Below are positions 53,242-64,000 of a DNA stretch of 64,000 nucleotides, piece after piece. A program made the position numbers and the translations under genes. The notes beneath the pieces are model-generated. The model worked only from the letters and a program-made list of their open reading frames with translations. It did not search any database and was not told where the DNA came from. Positions within the stretch are counted from its first letter, which is position 1. Each line of letters starts with the position of its first letter. Source of the DNA: Posidonia oceanica (taxonomy: Eukaryota > Streptophyta > Magnoliopsida > Alismatales > Posidoniaceae); contig JAZBRS010000020.1 of the NCBI GenBank assembly GCA_037176725.1, positions 86,374,001 to 86,438,000 of the forward strand, read 5' to 3'.

Positions 53242-56200
53242 CAGGCTAAATCGGTGGAATCTCTCTCTCTGGTGGCTTCTGGACCAAACCAACACCTAAA
53301 CCCAAACCTATGTTAAAACTTACACAATCCTTCCTTCCCCTCAAAACAAGCCTAAACTCAACCTAGGATTACCCCCTTTCCCGAACCCGAAAATCCACCA
53401 AAATCCATAGGAACACTCACCCCTGATGACTTAGCAAACCCACCAAAAAGCCTGCAAAATCTCAAACCAGACCCCTCCCAAAAACCCTAGGAAACTTAGG
53501 CGAAAATACCCTTTTTCCACACCTCAAAACCCCTCCAAAACTTCCTCGGAACCAAACCAAAACTCCAGGACCAGAACTAGAAACCCTAGACCCCACACCC
53601 GCCAAATTTCACTCCTTTCTGAGACCTCTAAGACCCCCTTTTGGCCAAATTATCGTTTTCTCTCTCCGGGATTATCGTTTTCTCTCTCCTCTCTCTCACC
53701 TGACTATCGCCCCTCTTTTCACCCCCTTCTTAACCATTTTCTGGCCTGGCTGTGGGCCCCCTTTGTACTTCTATCCCTTCTCTATCTTATTCCTATTTTT
53801 ATTTTATTTTTAGCATTTTCCCTGAATTTCAAAAAATCTTTTTCCTTCAATCTATCTCTTTTCCTTTTATCTCCCTCTTTTTTCCACTTCTTTCCTCCTT
53901 CTCTTTTCCTTTTCCCTCTCTTGCAAAAATCCATAAAAACCCCTAAAAACCTGTAAAACCCCAAAACATAAAAGAAACAAATCAGAACCCTAAGAAAAAC
54001 AACTAAAAAAAAAAACATTAAACAAGCAATTAAAAACCTAAACTTAACTAAACCAAGCTAAAATAGAAAATCAAGAATGCAAACTAAAAAATGCAAAACA
54101 AACTAAAACAAAATACTGTAAAATCAAGTAAAAAACTGAAATAAAGTCAGAACCTACCAAAGATAAGAACCCCACTAAAAGAATTGAAAAACAAACCCTA
54201 AAGAGAAGAATTAAAGATCAAATACTAAAACAGGTAATTAAAGAAAACAAAAGACTTAACCTAATGAACATAAGAAAATAACATAAAACTTAATTAAAAG
54301 AAAAAGAAAATACAGTTGGAAGACTTAAGAACACTTAATCAAACCAGGAAAAAACCAACTAAAAAATATCAAGAAGAATTAACAAATAAAAATCAAAAAA
54401 CATAGTTCAAAAGACTTAAAGGAGAAAAACATAAAAGACCAGAACTAAAAAGCCCAAAACCCACTCTAATTAACCTAAAAATGAATCTTAAAAATCCTAA
54501 TTAACATCCTAGGCACTTAACAAGGAAAACATAATTAAAAAAAAAAAAAAAAAACAACTTAAAAGACTCAACAAACATTTAATCAAGATAAAAATAAATT
54601 AAAAGCAAAGAGAGTCTTAAGACCCTAATCAAACCCTAATCCCATGTATTCAAACCCAAGACACCAAAAAAGGATGCAAAAGAACCCTAAAACCCTAATC
54701 CCCATGGATTCAAACCCAAGACATTAGTGCCATTCTAAAAAAGGAAACAAATGCCTAAAACCCTAATCCCATCCTCATTTAAAAGGCCAACAAACAACCC
54801 AACACAAAAAAGACAGACACACCCAGCCGTCTCCTTCTCCCGGGTTCTTTTTTCTTCTCCTAAAAAAAAAACACAGCAGATCTCTCTTCTCCCGGATCTC
54901 TTCTCCTCCTACCACCACAGCCGGTGCTTCCCCCTCTCTTTTTTTTCTTTTCTTTCCTTCTCCTGCAAAACCTAACAGCCTCCCTCTCTTCTCCTCCGAC
55001 CACCACAGCCGGTGCTTCCCCCTCTTTTTTTTTTTTCCTTTTCTTTCCTTCTCCTGCAAAACCTAACAGCCTCCCTCTCTTCTCCTCCACCAACACAGCA
55101 AACCACCTGACCAACACAGCAGATCTCTCTTCTTCCTCCTCTTCTCCACCACCACCAACACAGCCGTCCATCTCCCTTCTTCTCTTTTCTTCTCCTGAAA
55201 AACCCAGCAGACCTCCCCTTTCCCTCCTCTACCAAGACAGCCGTCCTTCACCCTCTCTCCCATTCAGACCTTCTCCTTCAAAGGAAGCACGAGACCTCCT
55301 CACCTTCCTCTTCACAGACGGCCTCCTCTTCCTCCTGACCTACCCAACACCCTCTCTCCTTTTTACCTTCTCCTTCAAGGGAAGCACAGGACCTCCTCAC
55401 CTTCCTCTTCACAGACTTCCTCACTTCTCCACCACCTTCAACACAGCCGTCCACCTCCCTTCTTCTCCTTTCTTCTCCTGAAAAACCCACAGACTTCCTC
55501 TTCTTCTCCTCCACGAACGCAGCAACCCTCTCACCTTTCTCTCCTCTACCATACACAGCAGACCTCCTCCAACACCCGCCGGACACCACCGGCACTCCAC
55601 CATCTGGACAATAGCCCGCAGACCACCACACGAGAACCACCAACCCACAGCAAGGCCGTCCTCGAGCCTCCATTGCCCGACCACCTTCTCCCCAACCAGA
55701 AGACCCCCAAGGCTCTCCCTCATCACCTCCAGAGGCCAGAGAAGAGAGAGGGTGCGTCCGGTGAGAGCTACAAAAGAGAGAGGAGAAGGAAGACGCCCAC
55801 AGAACCAGCTGGAGCTCGCCGGACCCCTCTGTCGCGCGAAAAAGGTATTAAACCTCTCTACTAGATCCGCCTCACTCCGCACTCCATCCCCATACTTTCC
55901 TTTTTGCATTCGGCCCCCTGTGCTGCCGCCAGTTCGTCGTCGGAGTGCGTCGTCTTCCTCGGCGCCGGCGACCGGTGCAGAGCGTGCGATCGCCTCCCGT
56001 TCCACCCGCCGCTCCGCAACGCCGCCCGGAAGCTCCCACGAACTCCACCGACCTCCCGCGGGCCAGCCCCGCCCTTGCCAAGCCGCTCCGCCGCCCAGAT
56101 CGCCGTCGCAGGATCAGCTCCGGCGAGCCCCGACGCATGCCACTGTAGCCCTATGTGTTTTCTTAAAACCTTTAGTTAGTTTTTATTTTTTTTCCTTAGC

Positions 56201-58987
56201 ATGCATAGTTTACCCAACATTGCATTTGCATACTTAGGTTTAGATTATTTACTTTTAGGTCCGGCCTCAGCTTAGATTTCATTTAAGTCGGATTTAAAAC
56301 CATATCGCATTGCATATCTGCCCCCATGATTTTTCTTTTTTACATTTCGGTCCATTTTAAATGGACAGTAACTCTGGCATGCATATTTAGCTTATTACAT
56401 TGCATTTTTGGACCCTGATCTTTTTAAAAATTGCACTGTGGTCCTGTCATTTAATTTTCAGAGCATGTTTTCCATATAAAATTGCATTTCCAACCCCTGC
56501 ATGATTTCAAAATCACACTTAGGTCCCTGCATGCTTTAGAAATTATGTGAAAAGACTGTTTTACCCCTAAGTTGCATTTTAACTCCCATGTTCGCAAAAA
56601 TTGCATGTAAACCCTCCATTTGCATTCCCGGACTCCCTAGAACCCCTGTTTTCTGGAAAATTTGCATTTTGGCCCCCTTTCTTTTTCAAAATACTTTTAA
56701 ACCCCCGTTCTTTCCAAATGGCTTTCCCTTGTCTTCTCTGGCTTTGCATTGCATTCCGCATCCATTTAATCTTGCATTTAAGCTCCCCTTTGCATACACC
56801 AAGCACTTCTAACTCTCCTTCACCTGGGAGGACCTCCAGCACACCCCTAGGACCTCCTGAACACTTAGATCTATTCTTCTCTCCTGTTCTGGCCCTTCTG
56901 CTCCGGAGCCGCGATATCTTTCAATCCGACCGTCGGATCTCCCCAAGTAAGCTGCCCAGGCGACCGCAGCAAAGCGCTCTTCAGCATGGACCAAACAGAT
57001 CTCCAATCAGACTCCCGGATCTCTAGGTATATCTTCCTGAACTTCTGCACTGCATTCATTTTGCATGCCATTTGCACCGTTTTGCGTGCCTTTTAGTTTC
57101 TTCGCCTCGTTTTGCGTGCCATTGCGTTTTATCGCTCCGTTTTGCGCGCCGCTTCTCTATCTTGCACCGTTTTGCGTGCCTCTTAGTTTTTTCGCCTCGT
57201 TTCGCGTGTTTTCATGTTTTATCGCTCCGTTTTGCGCGCCGTTTCCCCGTCTTGCACCGTTTTGCGTGCCTTTTGGTTTTCTTGCCCCGTTTTGCGCGTT
57301 TTCTTGTTTTCTCGTTCCGTTTTGCGTGCCGCTTCTCTATCTTGCACCGTTTTGCGTGCCTTTTGATTTCTTCGCCTCGTTTTGCGTGCTGTCATGTTTT
57401 ATCGCTCCGTTTTGCGCGCCACTTCTCTATCTTGCACCGTTTTGCGTGCCTTTTAGTTTCTTCGCCTCGTTTTGCGTGCCATCATGTTTTATCGCTCCGT
57501 TTTGCGCGCCGCTTCTTTGTCTTGCACCGTTTTGCGTGCCCTTTAGTTTTTTCGTCTCGTTTCGCGTGTTTTCATGTTTTATCGCTCCGTTTTGCGCGCC
57601 ACTTCTCTATCTCGCACCGTTTTGCGTGCCTTTTGATTTCTTCGCCCCGTTTTGCGTGCCATCATGTTTTATCGCCCCGTTTTGCGTGCCCTTTAGTTTT
57701 TTCGTCTCGTTTCGCGTGTTTTCATGTTTTATCGCCCCGTTTTGCGCGCCACTTCTCTATCTTGCACCGTTTTGCGTGCCTTTTGATTTCTTCGCCCCGT
57801 TTTGCGTGCCATCATGTTTTATCGCTCCGTTTCGCGCGCCGCTTCTTTGTCTTGCACCGTTCTGCGTGCCCTTTAGTTTTTTCGTCTCGTTTCGCGTGTT
57901 TTCACGTTTTATCGCTCCGTTTTGCGCACCGCTCCTTTGCCTTGCACCGTTTTGCGTGCCTTTTAGTTTTTTGCCTCGTTTTGCGTGTTTTCATGTTTTC
58001 TCGCTCCGTTTTGCGCGCCGCTCCTCTGTCTTGCACCGTTTTGCGTGCCCTTCAGCTTGCTTGCCTCGTTTTGCGCGCAGTCTTGTTTTCCTGCACCGTT
58101 TTGCGTGCCCTTTCGTTTTCTCGTCTCGTTTTGCGTGCCCTGGTGTTTTCTTGCCCAGTTTTGCGCCCTTCTTTTGTTTTCTCGCGCGGTTTTGCATTCT
58201 TATTCCATTTCTTGCCCCATTTTGCATGTCAACCCTGTTCTCGCATCTTTTCGCATACTTCTTTCGTTCCTCGCACTGTTTTACGCCGTTTTCCCTTGCA
58301 TGTCGATTGCATTGCATGGTTTTTCTCGCTGTTTTGTTTTATCTCCCGCATTTGCATATAGGGCGGTGATGCTTACTGTCCGGAGTTCTCACGAGCCAGG
58401 TTTCGCCCGGTTCGGAACACGGACAGCGTGGCTGAGCGTTTAGATTGCACGTTTACTTCCTTGCATCGTTTTCCATCACTTAGAGCACACCTTTGAGCAT
58501 TTAGACAGGCATTCATTGGCACTTAGGCATTCAAAGTCTGCATTTCCCTGCATATGCGAGCGTAAGCCTAGAAAGACCGATTCTCGGGCGTGTCGGGGGT
58601 GCCTAACACCTTCCCCGCGCGTAACAGGAGTCCTTACCCTCTCTTGGCCCGCAATGACCATATTGCCCTTGTCCTAGGCACGAGTCACCTCATTTGCATT
58701 CATTTGCATCTTATTTCTTTTGCATTGCTTCGCTTTGCATCCTTTGCTTGGTTTTGCGTGATTATTCACGCGTTTCCCCGGTTTTCCTCGTCTTCCGATT
58801 TAATAGACTTGGTGGCGACTCCGACTTTGTCTTATCTTCCTCTTTTCTTTCCCTTTTTCCCCCTTTTAAATGTTTTCGAGTTAGGTCTTCCTTCTCGGAC
58901 ATAGCCGCTTATAGTGAGCCTGATTCCGATCGGTGCACGCGAGCTTTGGCATCGTGCATGGACGATCCGAATACCGGGATTACTACA
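53223..58987 (+). repeat. 3' LTR of element H
   Basis: 5765 bp, nearly identical to 32395-38160, starting TGTAGACACC after the PPT and ending ATTACTACA before ATAAT. It includes the second copy of the 30/90-bp repeat (57065-58307). Confidence 0.95.
57065..58307 (+). repeat. 30-bp tandem repeats in 90-bp higher-order units (3' LTR)
   Basis: Copy of 36238-37480, with four substitutions between the copies seen by eye. Three of them (at 36532, 36980 and 37248 in the 5' copy) lie in repeat units. Confidence 0.9.
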
Positions 58988-58992
58988 ATAAT
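58988..58992. repeat. Target-site duplication (right) of element H
   Basis: ATAAT, identical to 32390-32394. Confidence 0.9.
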
Positions 58993-60019
58993 AACTTATC
59001 TTTTCTTCACCCTGTTTTCGAAAATCGGAGCCAAGGATGAGCATTTTTTGCCTGACCTTGATCAGAGGCTCCGCGCTTTTCAAATTTCGCCACCCACCGT
59101 GTTGGGTAGGTCCGTGATGACCGGCATGTCCCTTGTTTGTCACTCTGTGACGTTGCATCGCATGCCCGCACTGAGACCATTGCACACCCACCACGGGGGG
59201 TTTCCTGTTTTCTCTGTATCCTTTTGCATTCCTCATTTCTTGCATTTGGGCTGGCACCCCTAATTGCTCGGCAATAGGTCCGTCAACCTATCATCCATTC
59301 ACCCATTCATCCATCCTTTGCATTTCGGTGCTAGGGGCGCTTCGACTGTCCCCTGGCATCATCCCTGATACCAGAGGCATCTTTTTTGCTACCTTGTGGT
59401 ATCATCTCCTTCATCTCATCGGGCTGGTAACCCTAACTACTCGGTGATAGGTCCGTCAACTTATCACCTTGCATGCATTGTTCCATTGCATTCCCCATCA
59501 ACATTGCACTTTGCACGGTGAGCCCCTGCACCCATTTCATTGCATCCAGGCTGGTAGCTCTAACTACTCTGTTGACAAACTCGTTAGTTTTGTCTCCACT
59601 TTGCATATTAATGCCACGGGCGCTTCGACTGTCCCCTGGTATCGTTCACCGATACCAGGGGCATCTTTTTGCTGTCCCATGGTATCCCATTTCCATCTGC
59701 ATCGGGCTAACATTCCCAATTGTTACGGGAGTGTCTACGGACCTCTGCCACACCTTCGGGTATGGTATTCCCATTGCATTCGTGATTAGAAGTTGTCCCA
59801 CTTGTGCTCACCTCTCGTGCCTGACAGACTCACTGGCCTGTCACCGCCCTCGATGCCAGGGACGCTTCGGCTGCCCCCTAGTATCATTCCTGATATCAGG
59901 GGCATCTCTTTTGCTGCACTCTGGTATCGTCTCACCCTCATTTGGGCTGACATCCCCAACTGTTGCGGGAGCGTTTACGGACCTCTGCCGCACCCTCTAG
60001 TTCGGTATCCCACCCCCTC

Positions 60020-60225
60020 TCCACCCTCATTCAGGCTGATAGCCCTAACTATCCGGTGATGAATCCGTTAACTCCTCATCGGGCTGATAGCCCTAACTAT
60101 CCGGTGATGAGTTCGTCAACTCCTCGACGGGCTGATAGGCCTAACTATCCGGTGATGAGTCTGTCAACTCCTCAGAGGGCTGATTATCCCCAACTATCCG
60201 GCGATAGGTCCGTTAACTTATCACC
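60020..60225 (+). repeat. Tandem array of about 48-bp units
   Basis: Four units of GGGCTGATAGCCCTAACTAT followed by CCGGTGATGAGTCCGTCAACTC, the opposite orientation of 11870-12095. Confidence 0.8.
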
Positions 60226-60287
60226 CTTTTGTCATAGTGTAATAGCATTCTGTTGCATGGCATTAGCATTTCATCATCACTCGAGCA

Positions 60288-61090
60288 TCACGTGCTTGGG
60301 ATTCGAACCCCTAGCTAGCGTATTGCCTAAGGTACCATCCTCGGCACCCGCAAGAGTCTCGCAGCTTGCTGGCTTTGGATGATACTCGCAGTAGTGCACG
60401 GCCTCGGGATCGTCTTCTCGATTCCACGTGCCCAGCGCTCCATTGTCTATACACTACATTCCACTGCATAACATTAGCATTTCATCGCATAACATCATAT
60501 AGCTTTCTTATACCCTCCGTAGAGTCAGTCCTAGTATTGCCTCTCATCATCACACGGACATCGCGTGCTTAGGATTCGAACCCCTAGTTCGCGTATTGCC
60601 TAAGGTAGCATCCTCAGTGCCTGCAAGACTTTCGCAGCTTGCCCGCTTTGGATGATACTCGCAGTAGTTCGCGGCCTTGGGATTGTTTTCTCGGTTCCGC
60701 GTGCCCAGCGTTCCACTATTTATACCTTGCATTTCACTGCATAGCATCGCGTGCTTAGGATTCGAACCCGTGGTAGCATCCTTAGCACCTGCAAGACTTT
60801 CGCAGCTTGCCTGCTTCGGATGGTACTTGCAGTAGTGCACGGCCTCGGATCATTTTCTCGGTCTCGCGTGCCCTATTGCATTACATTGCATTCTTATTGC
60901 GCTGTTACTCCTCTGAAGTCATTACATCAACTTCCACATCCCGTTTCCATGTCATGGCGTGCTTAGGAAATTGAACCCCTGATCGCACATTGCTAAGGTG
61001 ACATCCTTGGCACCCGCAAGACTTTCGTAGCTTGCCGGCTTAAGATGACACCCATAGCAGTGCACGGCCAGGATCGCTTCCTTGGCATTA
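60288..61090 (+). repeat. Four degenerate units of about 200-270 bp
   Basis: Units begin near 60288, 60560, 60745 and 60951 with CATCGCGTGCTTAGGATTCG. They continue with TAAGGTAGCATCCTCRGCAC, CGCAGCTTGCYGGCTTTGGA, GCAGTAGTGCACGGCCTCGG and a GCGTGCCCAGCGTTCCA-type end. The first three contain GGATTCGAACC, the complement of a Pol III B-box consensus. Confidence 0.7.
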
Positions 61091-61522
61091 CATGCCCGCC
61101 ATCGCATGTACATTCACAGCATCTCTTCTTCAACATCTTTACATTCAGCCTTTTACTTTCTGCACTTGCATCGCCTATGCCTACAGCAGAAGCTTGGCAA
61201 TCGGCACCCCTGCGCTAGAGTTGTACACCGCTCAGCGCACCCAATCGTCTGGCTCTCCCGAAGTATTGCTCGACGATGTTGCATTGCATTTTTGCGCCTT
61301 CCTGCATGCATGCATCACCCGCTTTCCCCGAGAGGAGTACAGCGCAATGAGCATTAGCGTAGGCATCACATTTGCATTAGCACTGTACACTAGTTTTTGC
61401 ATTAGCACTGCATCCTAGTGTTCGCATTCATCTGCATTTGGCAACGAGTCATGATTTTCGGTGCATCCACTGAATAAGTGACTCACGTCTATAGCAACAT
61501 CTGGCTCTCATCGGCGTCAGAA

Positions 61523-61598
61523 GGGGTGTCTTGTCAACACTTAGCAACGGCCTCGATCCCCATGACCTCGCTCAGGGAGGGGCATCTATTGACACCCC
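61523..61598. other. PPT/LTR-junction foldback, element G
   Basis: GGGGTGTC at 61523-61530 pairs perfectly with GACACCCC at 61591-61598. The inner CGGCCTCG and GACCTCGCTCAGG arms are partly conserved. Confidence 0.6.
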
Positions 61599-64000
61599 AT
61601 TTTGACAGGCTGAATTGGTGGATCTCTCCCTCTGGTGGCTTCAAAACCCAAAATCCTTTTCAAATCTAAAACCCTTCTTTTTAAACCAAAATCAAATCAA
61701 ACCCTAAACCCTAATCCAAGCCCTAAACCAAACCAAATCAATTCCCTAAACCCTAAACCCAAACCTAAACCCTAATCCAAGCCCTAAACCAAACCAAATC
61801 CATTCCCTAAACCCTAACAAACCCTAATTCCAATCTAAACCCTAAACCCTAAACCCAAAACTAAACCCTAAACCAAAACCCTAAACCCTAAAGCCTAAAC
61901 CCTAAACCCTAGGTCACAAAACCCTAGAAACAAAAACCCTAGAAAACAATCGAAACCAAAACCTTAAGAAGAAAAACAAATCAAAACTTAGAAAAAAGAA
62001 AACAATAAAAAAACATAAGAAAAACAAATCAAAACTTTAAAACTCTAATTAAAAATAAAAAACATAAGAAGAACAAATCAAAACTTTAAAACCCTAATTA
62101 AAAAAGAAAACATATGAAGAAACAATTACAAAAGATAAAACCTAGAAAAACAATTTTAAAAAAAATCCAACTAAAACAATTAAAAGGAAAAAGTAACTAA
62201 TTAAAAACTTAACCTAAAGAAAACAATCTTCAAAGAACATAAAACCCTAATTCAAGAAAAGCTTAACTTGAAAAAAAATCCAATCAAAAAACTTAAAAAA
62301 TAATCAAGCAAATCCAGAAAATCTACACCTTTAAAAACTTAACAAAGACTTAATTAAAAAACCCAAACTTAACAAAACTTAATTAAAAAATACTAAGAAA
62401 ACATTTAAAACCTTAACAAACAACCACTTAAAAATCCTCAAAACTCAAATCTTCTTTTCCTTCCTTTTCTTTTTCTTTCTTCATTTCCATTTCTTTTCTT
62501 TTTCTCCTCTCCATTTCAGCCCACTGCCACTTCTTTCTTTTCTTCTGTTTTCGTTCACTCCACCCACAAGCCTGGCCCACTCTCCTTCCTCCTTCTTTTC
62601 TTCCTCCACACACAGTAACTCCTCTCCCTCCATTTTTCTCCCCCCGTTTTTTTCAAACCACAACTCTCCCCTCATATTCAAACACCTCCTCTCAACCTCC
62701 TCTTCATTTTTTTTTCTTCTTAACTGCCAAGAGCCAACACCACCACACCACCAAACGACCACCATCACAGACCTCCACACCCAAAAACACAGCAACACCC
62801 CAAAAAACCACCATTCCCTGCCACCACAGACGACCACCATTCCCTAACTCCACCAGAACAACTCCACAGCAAACACCTCCAGCCGTCCATCACCTTCACC
62901 TCCTCTTCTCCTCCACCACCAGACACCACAGAACCCACAAACACCCACAGAGAACCCTCAGCCCTTCAACCTCCTACATCAGACCCTCCACCCACCTTCC
63001 AACACTCCACCACACTCCAGCCCTCCCCCACGAACCCTTCCTGAAGCCTTCACAACCTCAGAGAGAGAGAGAGAGCAACTCGGTGAGAGCCATAGAAAGA
63101 GAGAGGAGAGAGAATTATTCTCCTGTGCACCCACTCCGACCACCTGCGCGTGGAAGGGAGGACAAAGCCTCCGTTGCCTCCCAGACCACTCTCTGCGCCT
63201 CCACGGCCTCGCACGAACCCCTCCTGTGCGCCACGACCGCCTCTAGAGCCTCCTCCGCCTCGCAGCACCACCACAGAACCTCCACGAGCTCGTCGGACCT
63301 CCCCGCATGCTCCAATAGGTAACTGGACCTCCCCCTAGCTCCGCCTCGCTCCCCTCTTGCTCACCTCTTGCTCCCCATATGTTTTTTTTCGCGTTTCGAG
63401 CCCTGATGCGCCGCCAGCCGCCTTGCCGGAGTTGCCTTCTTCCTCGACAACGATCGCCGGTGCAACAGACTCGCCGCGCACGCCAGGCCGCCCGCCGCTC
63501 CACCGGACCTCGCCGCACCTCCGCCGAGCCTTCCCAAGCTCCGCCCATGCTGCGCCGCCCCGTAGAGTGCCGGCGTAGAGCGTCTTTCCCAGCGAGCAGC
63601 GCATGCCACTGTTCATCCATCTTATTTTAATGGCATTAGTTTAGATTTTAGTTTATTTTTTCTTAATTTAGCAATTTTTGCATTGCATTGCATTTGTTTC
63701 TGTTAGTTTATTTTTATTACGTTTAGGTCCAGAGTCGGTTTAAGTTTTATTTAATTTCTGAATTAAACTTTATTACATTGCATTTAATTTCTGTAGTTTA
63801 CTCTTATTACATCTTAGTCCTTCTACAGTTCAAATACTTTAATGTCACTTGTTTTTTAGTCCAGCAATTTATTTTATTTACATCCAGGTCCTTCAGTTGA
63901 TTAATATCATTTAAATGCATGTTTTTATCTTATTACATTACTCTTAACTCCTGTTATTTATTTTATTTACATATCAGTCCTCTGTTCAGTTGTTAAAATC
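61586..64000 (+). repeat. 3' LTR of element G, cut by the window end
   Basis: It starts TATTGACACCCCATTTTGAC (TG changed to TA) directly after the PPT. It has the same layout as the H LTR: CTCTGGTGGCTTC near the start, an A-rich tract (61940-62440), a C/T-rich tract (62450-63050), GGTGAGAGCCATAGAAAGAG (63081, cf. 34939), a GC-rich part (63300-63620) and then a T-rich part. The 90-bp repeats, if present, would lie beyond the window. Frames in the GC-rich part (63050-63630, several at once) are not credible genes. Confidence 0.7.
61660..61935 (+). repeat. Telomere-like CCCTAAA motifs inside the LTR
   Basis: More than fifteen CCCTAAA or CCCTAAT motifs in 275 bases, with irregular spacing (AACCCTAAACCCTAA, CCTAATCCAAGCCC). 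The H LTR has only scattered AACCCTAA at the corresponding place (32640-33900). Confidence 0.75.

Larger units (their letters stand above)
32395..58987 (+). mobile_element. Element H: complete young Tat/Ogre-type LTR retrotransposon
   Basis: A 26,593-bp element with near-identical LTRs, a perfect 5-bp duplication, PBS, PPT, an uninterrupted gag-pol and a separate downstream ORF. It is placed in the Tat branch by the second RNase H and the order gag, protease, RT, RNase H, second RNase H, integrase. Ogre relatives share the large size, LTRs of several kb and the PBS type. Unlike typical Ogre there is no ORF between PBS and gag, and no obligatory intron between protease and RT. LTR differences seen by eye: indels near 32545, 32893 and 33715; substitutions near 36176, 36532, 36980, 37248, 37477 and 38143. 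This suggests an insertion tens of thousands of years old at usual plant rates (inference). Confidence 0.95.
58993..61585 (+). other. 3' UTR region of element G, second part
   Basis: It continues the sequence interrupted at 32394: read in the complement, element E is collinear from 12920 leftwards (shared AAGGATGAGCA, CAGAGGCTCCGCGCTTTTCA, GGTCCGTGATGA). It holds CCCCTGGTATC hairpins, GGCTGATAGCCCTAACTATC repeats, four copies of a roughly 200-270-bp unit with GGATTCGAACCC (60288-61090), and ends in the PPT CTCAGGGAGGGGCATC (61570-61585). Short frames here have no recognisable domain. Confidence 0.65.

Noticed and set aside
61660..61935. Chromosome end or true telomere array
   Set aside because: The motifs are irregular, short in extent and inside an LTR followed by normal LTR sequence.
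63050..63630. Cluster of overlapping frames that looks like a first exon of a gene
   Set aside because: The region corresponds to the GC-rich part of the H LTR and several frames are open at once on both strands.

Overview
This window is repeat-dense nuclear DNA of a flowering plant. No host gene, tRNA, rRNA or CRISPR array was recognised. Almost every stretch is part of a long terminal repeat (LTR) retrotransposon of the Ty3/gypsy superfamily, Tat/Ogre branch. The evidence is a two-RNase-H polyprotein, a very long LTR, a TGGCGACTCCGCTGGGGA-type primer binding site (PBS), extra ORFs and tandem-repeat-rich 3' untranslated regions (3' UTRs). I cannot name the species; an angiosperm, probably a dicot, is the most I would say. 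I use letters B to H for the element copies.

The centrepiece is element H (+), 32395-58987, about 26.6 kb. It has 5.77-kb LTRs (32395-38160 and 53223-58987), a 5-bp target duplication ATAAT on both sides, and a PBS at 38162. It carries one uninterrupted gag-pol frame (39682-48111; gag, protease, G-patch, reverse transcriptase, degenerate RNase H, second archaeal-type RNase H, integrase). A separate 400-residue sense ORF resembling the DUF7745/plant-mobile-domain group lies downstream (49458-50660), followed by a 2.5-kb 3' UTR of tandem repeats and a polypurine tract (PPT). By eye the two LTRs differ by only about six substitutions and three 1-bp indels, so the insertion is very recent and may be active.

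H sits inside an older, pol-less element G (+): 28911-32394, then 58993-61585, then its 3' LTR from 61586 to the window end. A second copy of the same gag-only family, E (-), lies at about 10097-15415 and keeps the uninterrupted version of the site into which H inserted.

The left part is an older nest. A foreign gag relic (-) at 1-1115 is followed by element B (+), about 1116-23827, with LTRs 1116-3490 and 21732-23827. B's gag relic is cut at 4428 by element C (-), whose LTR (4428-8091) was itself invaded by a 1.26-kb solo LTR (6806-8067, target duplication TGGCC). Arrays of 80-bp tandem repeats occupy the 3' UTRs of C (about 9040-10096) and B (about 18540-20690) in opposite orientations. Element D (-) inserted in another gag relic (23833-24995); its LTR is 24996-28433, and its 3' UTR is cut at about 28910.

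Six independent PPT/LTR junctions share one foldback: the first bases of the LTR (GACACCCC) are complementary to a GGGGTGTC about 55-70 nt on the other side of the PPT, with a second stem inside. I regard this conserved structure, the downstream DUF7745-like ORF, the 30/90-bp higher-order repeat within the H LTR and the hairpin-bearing repeat families as the most novel items.
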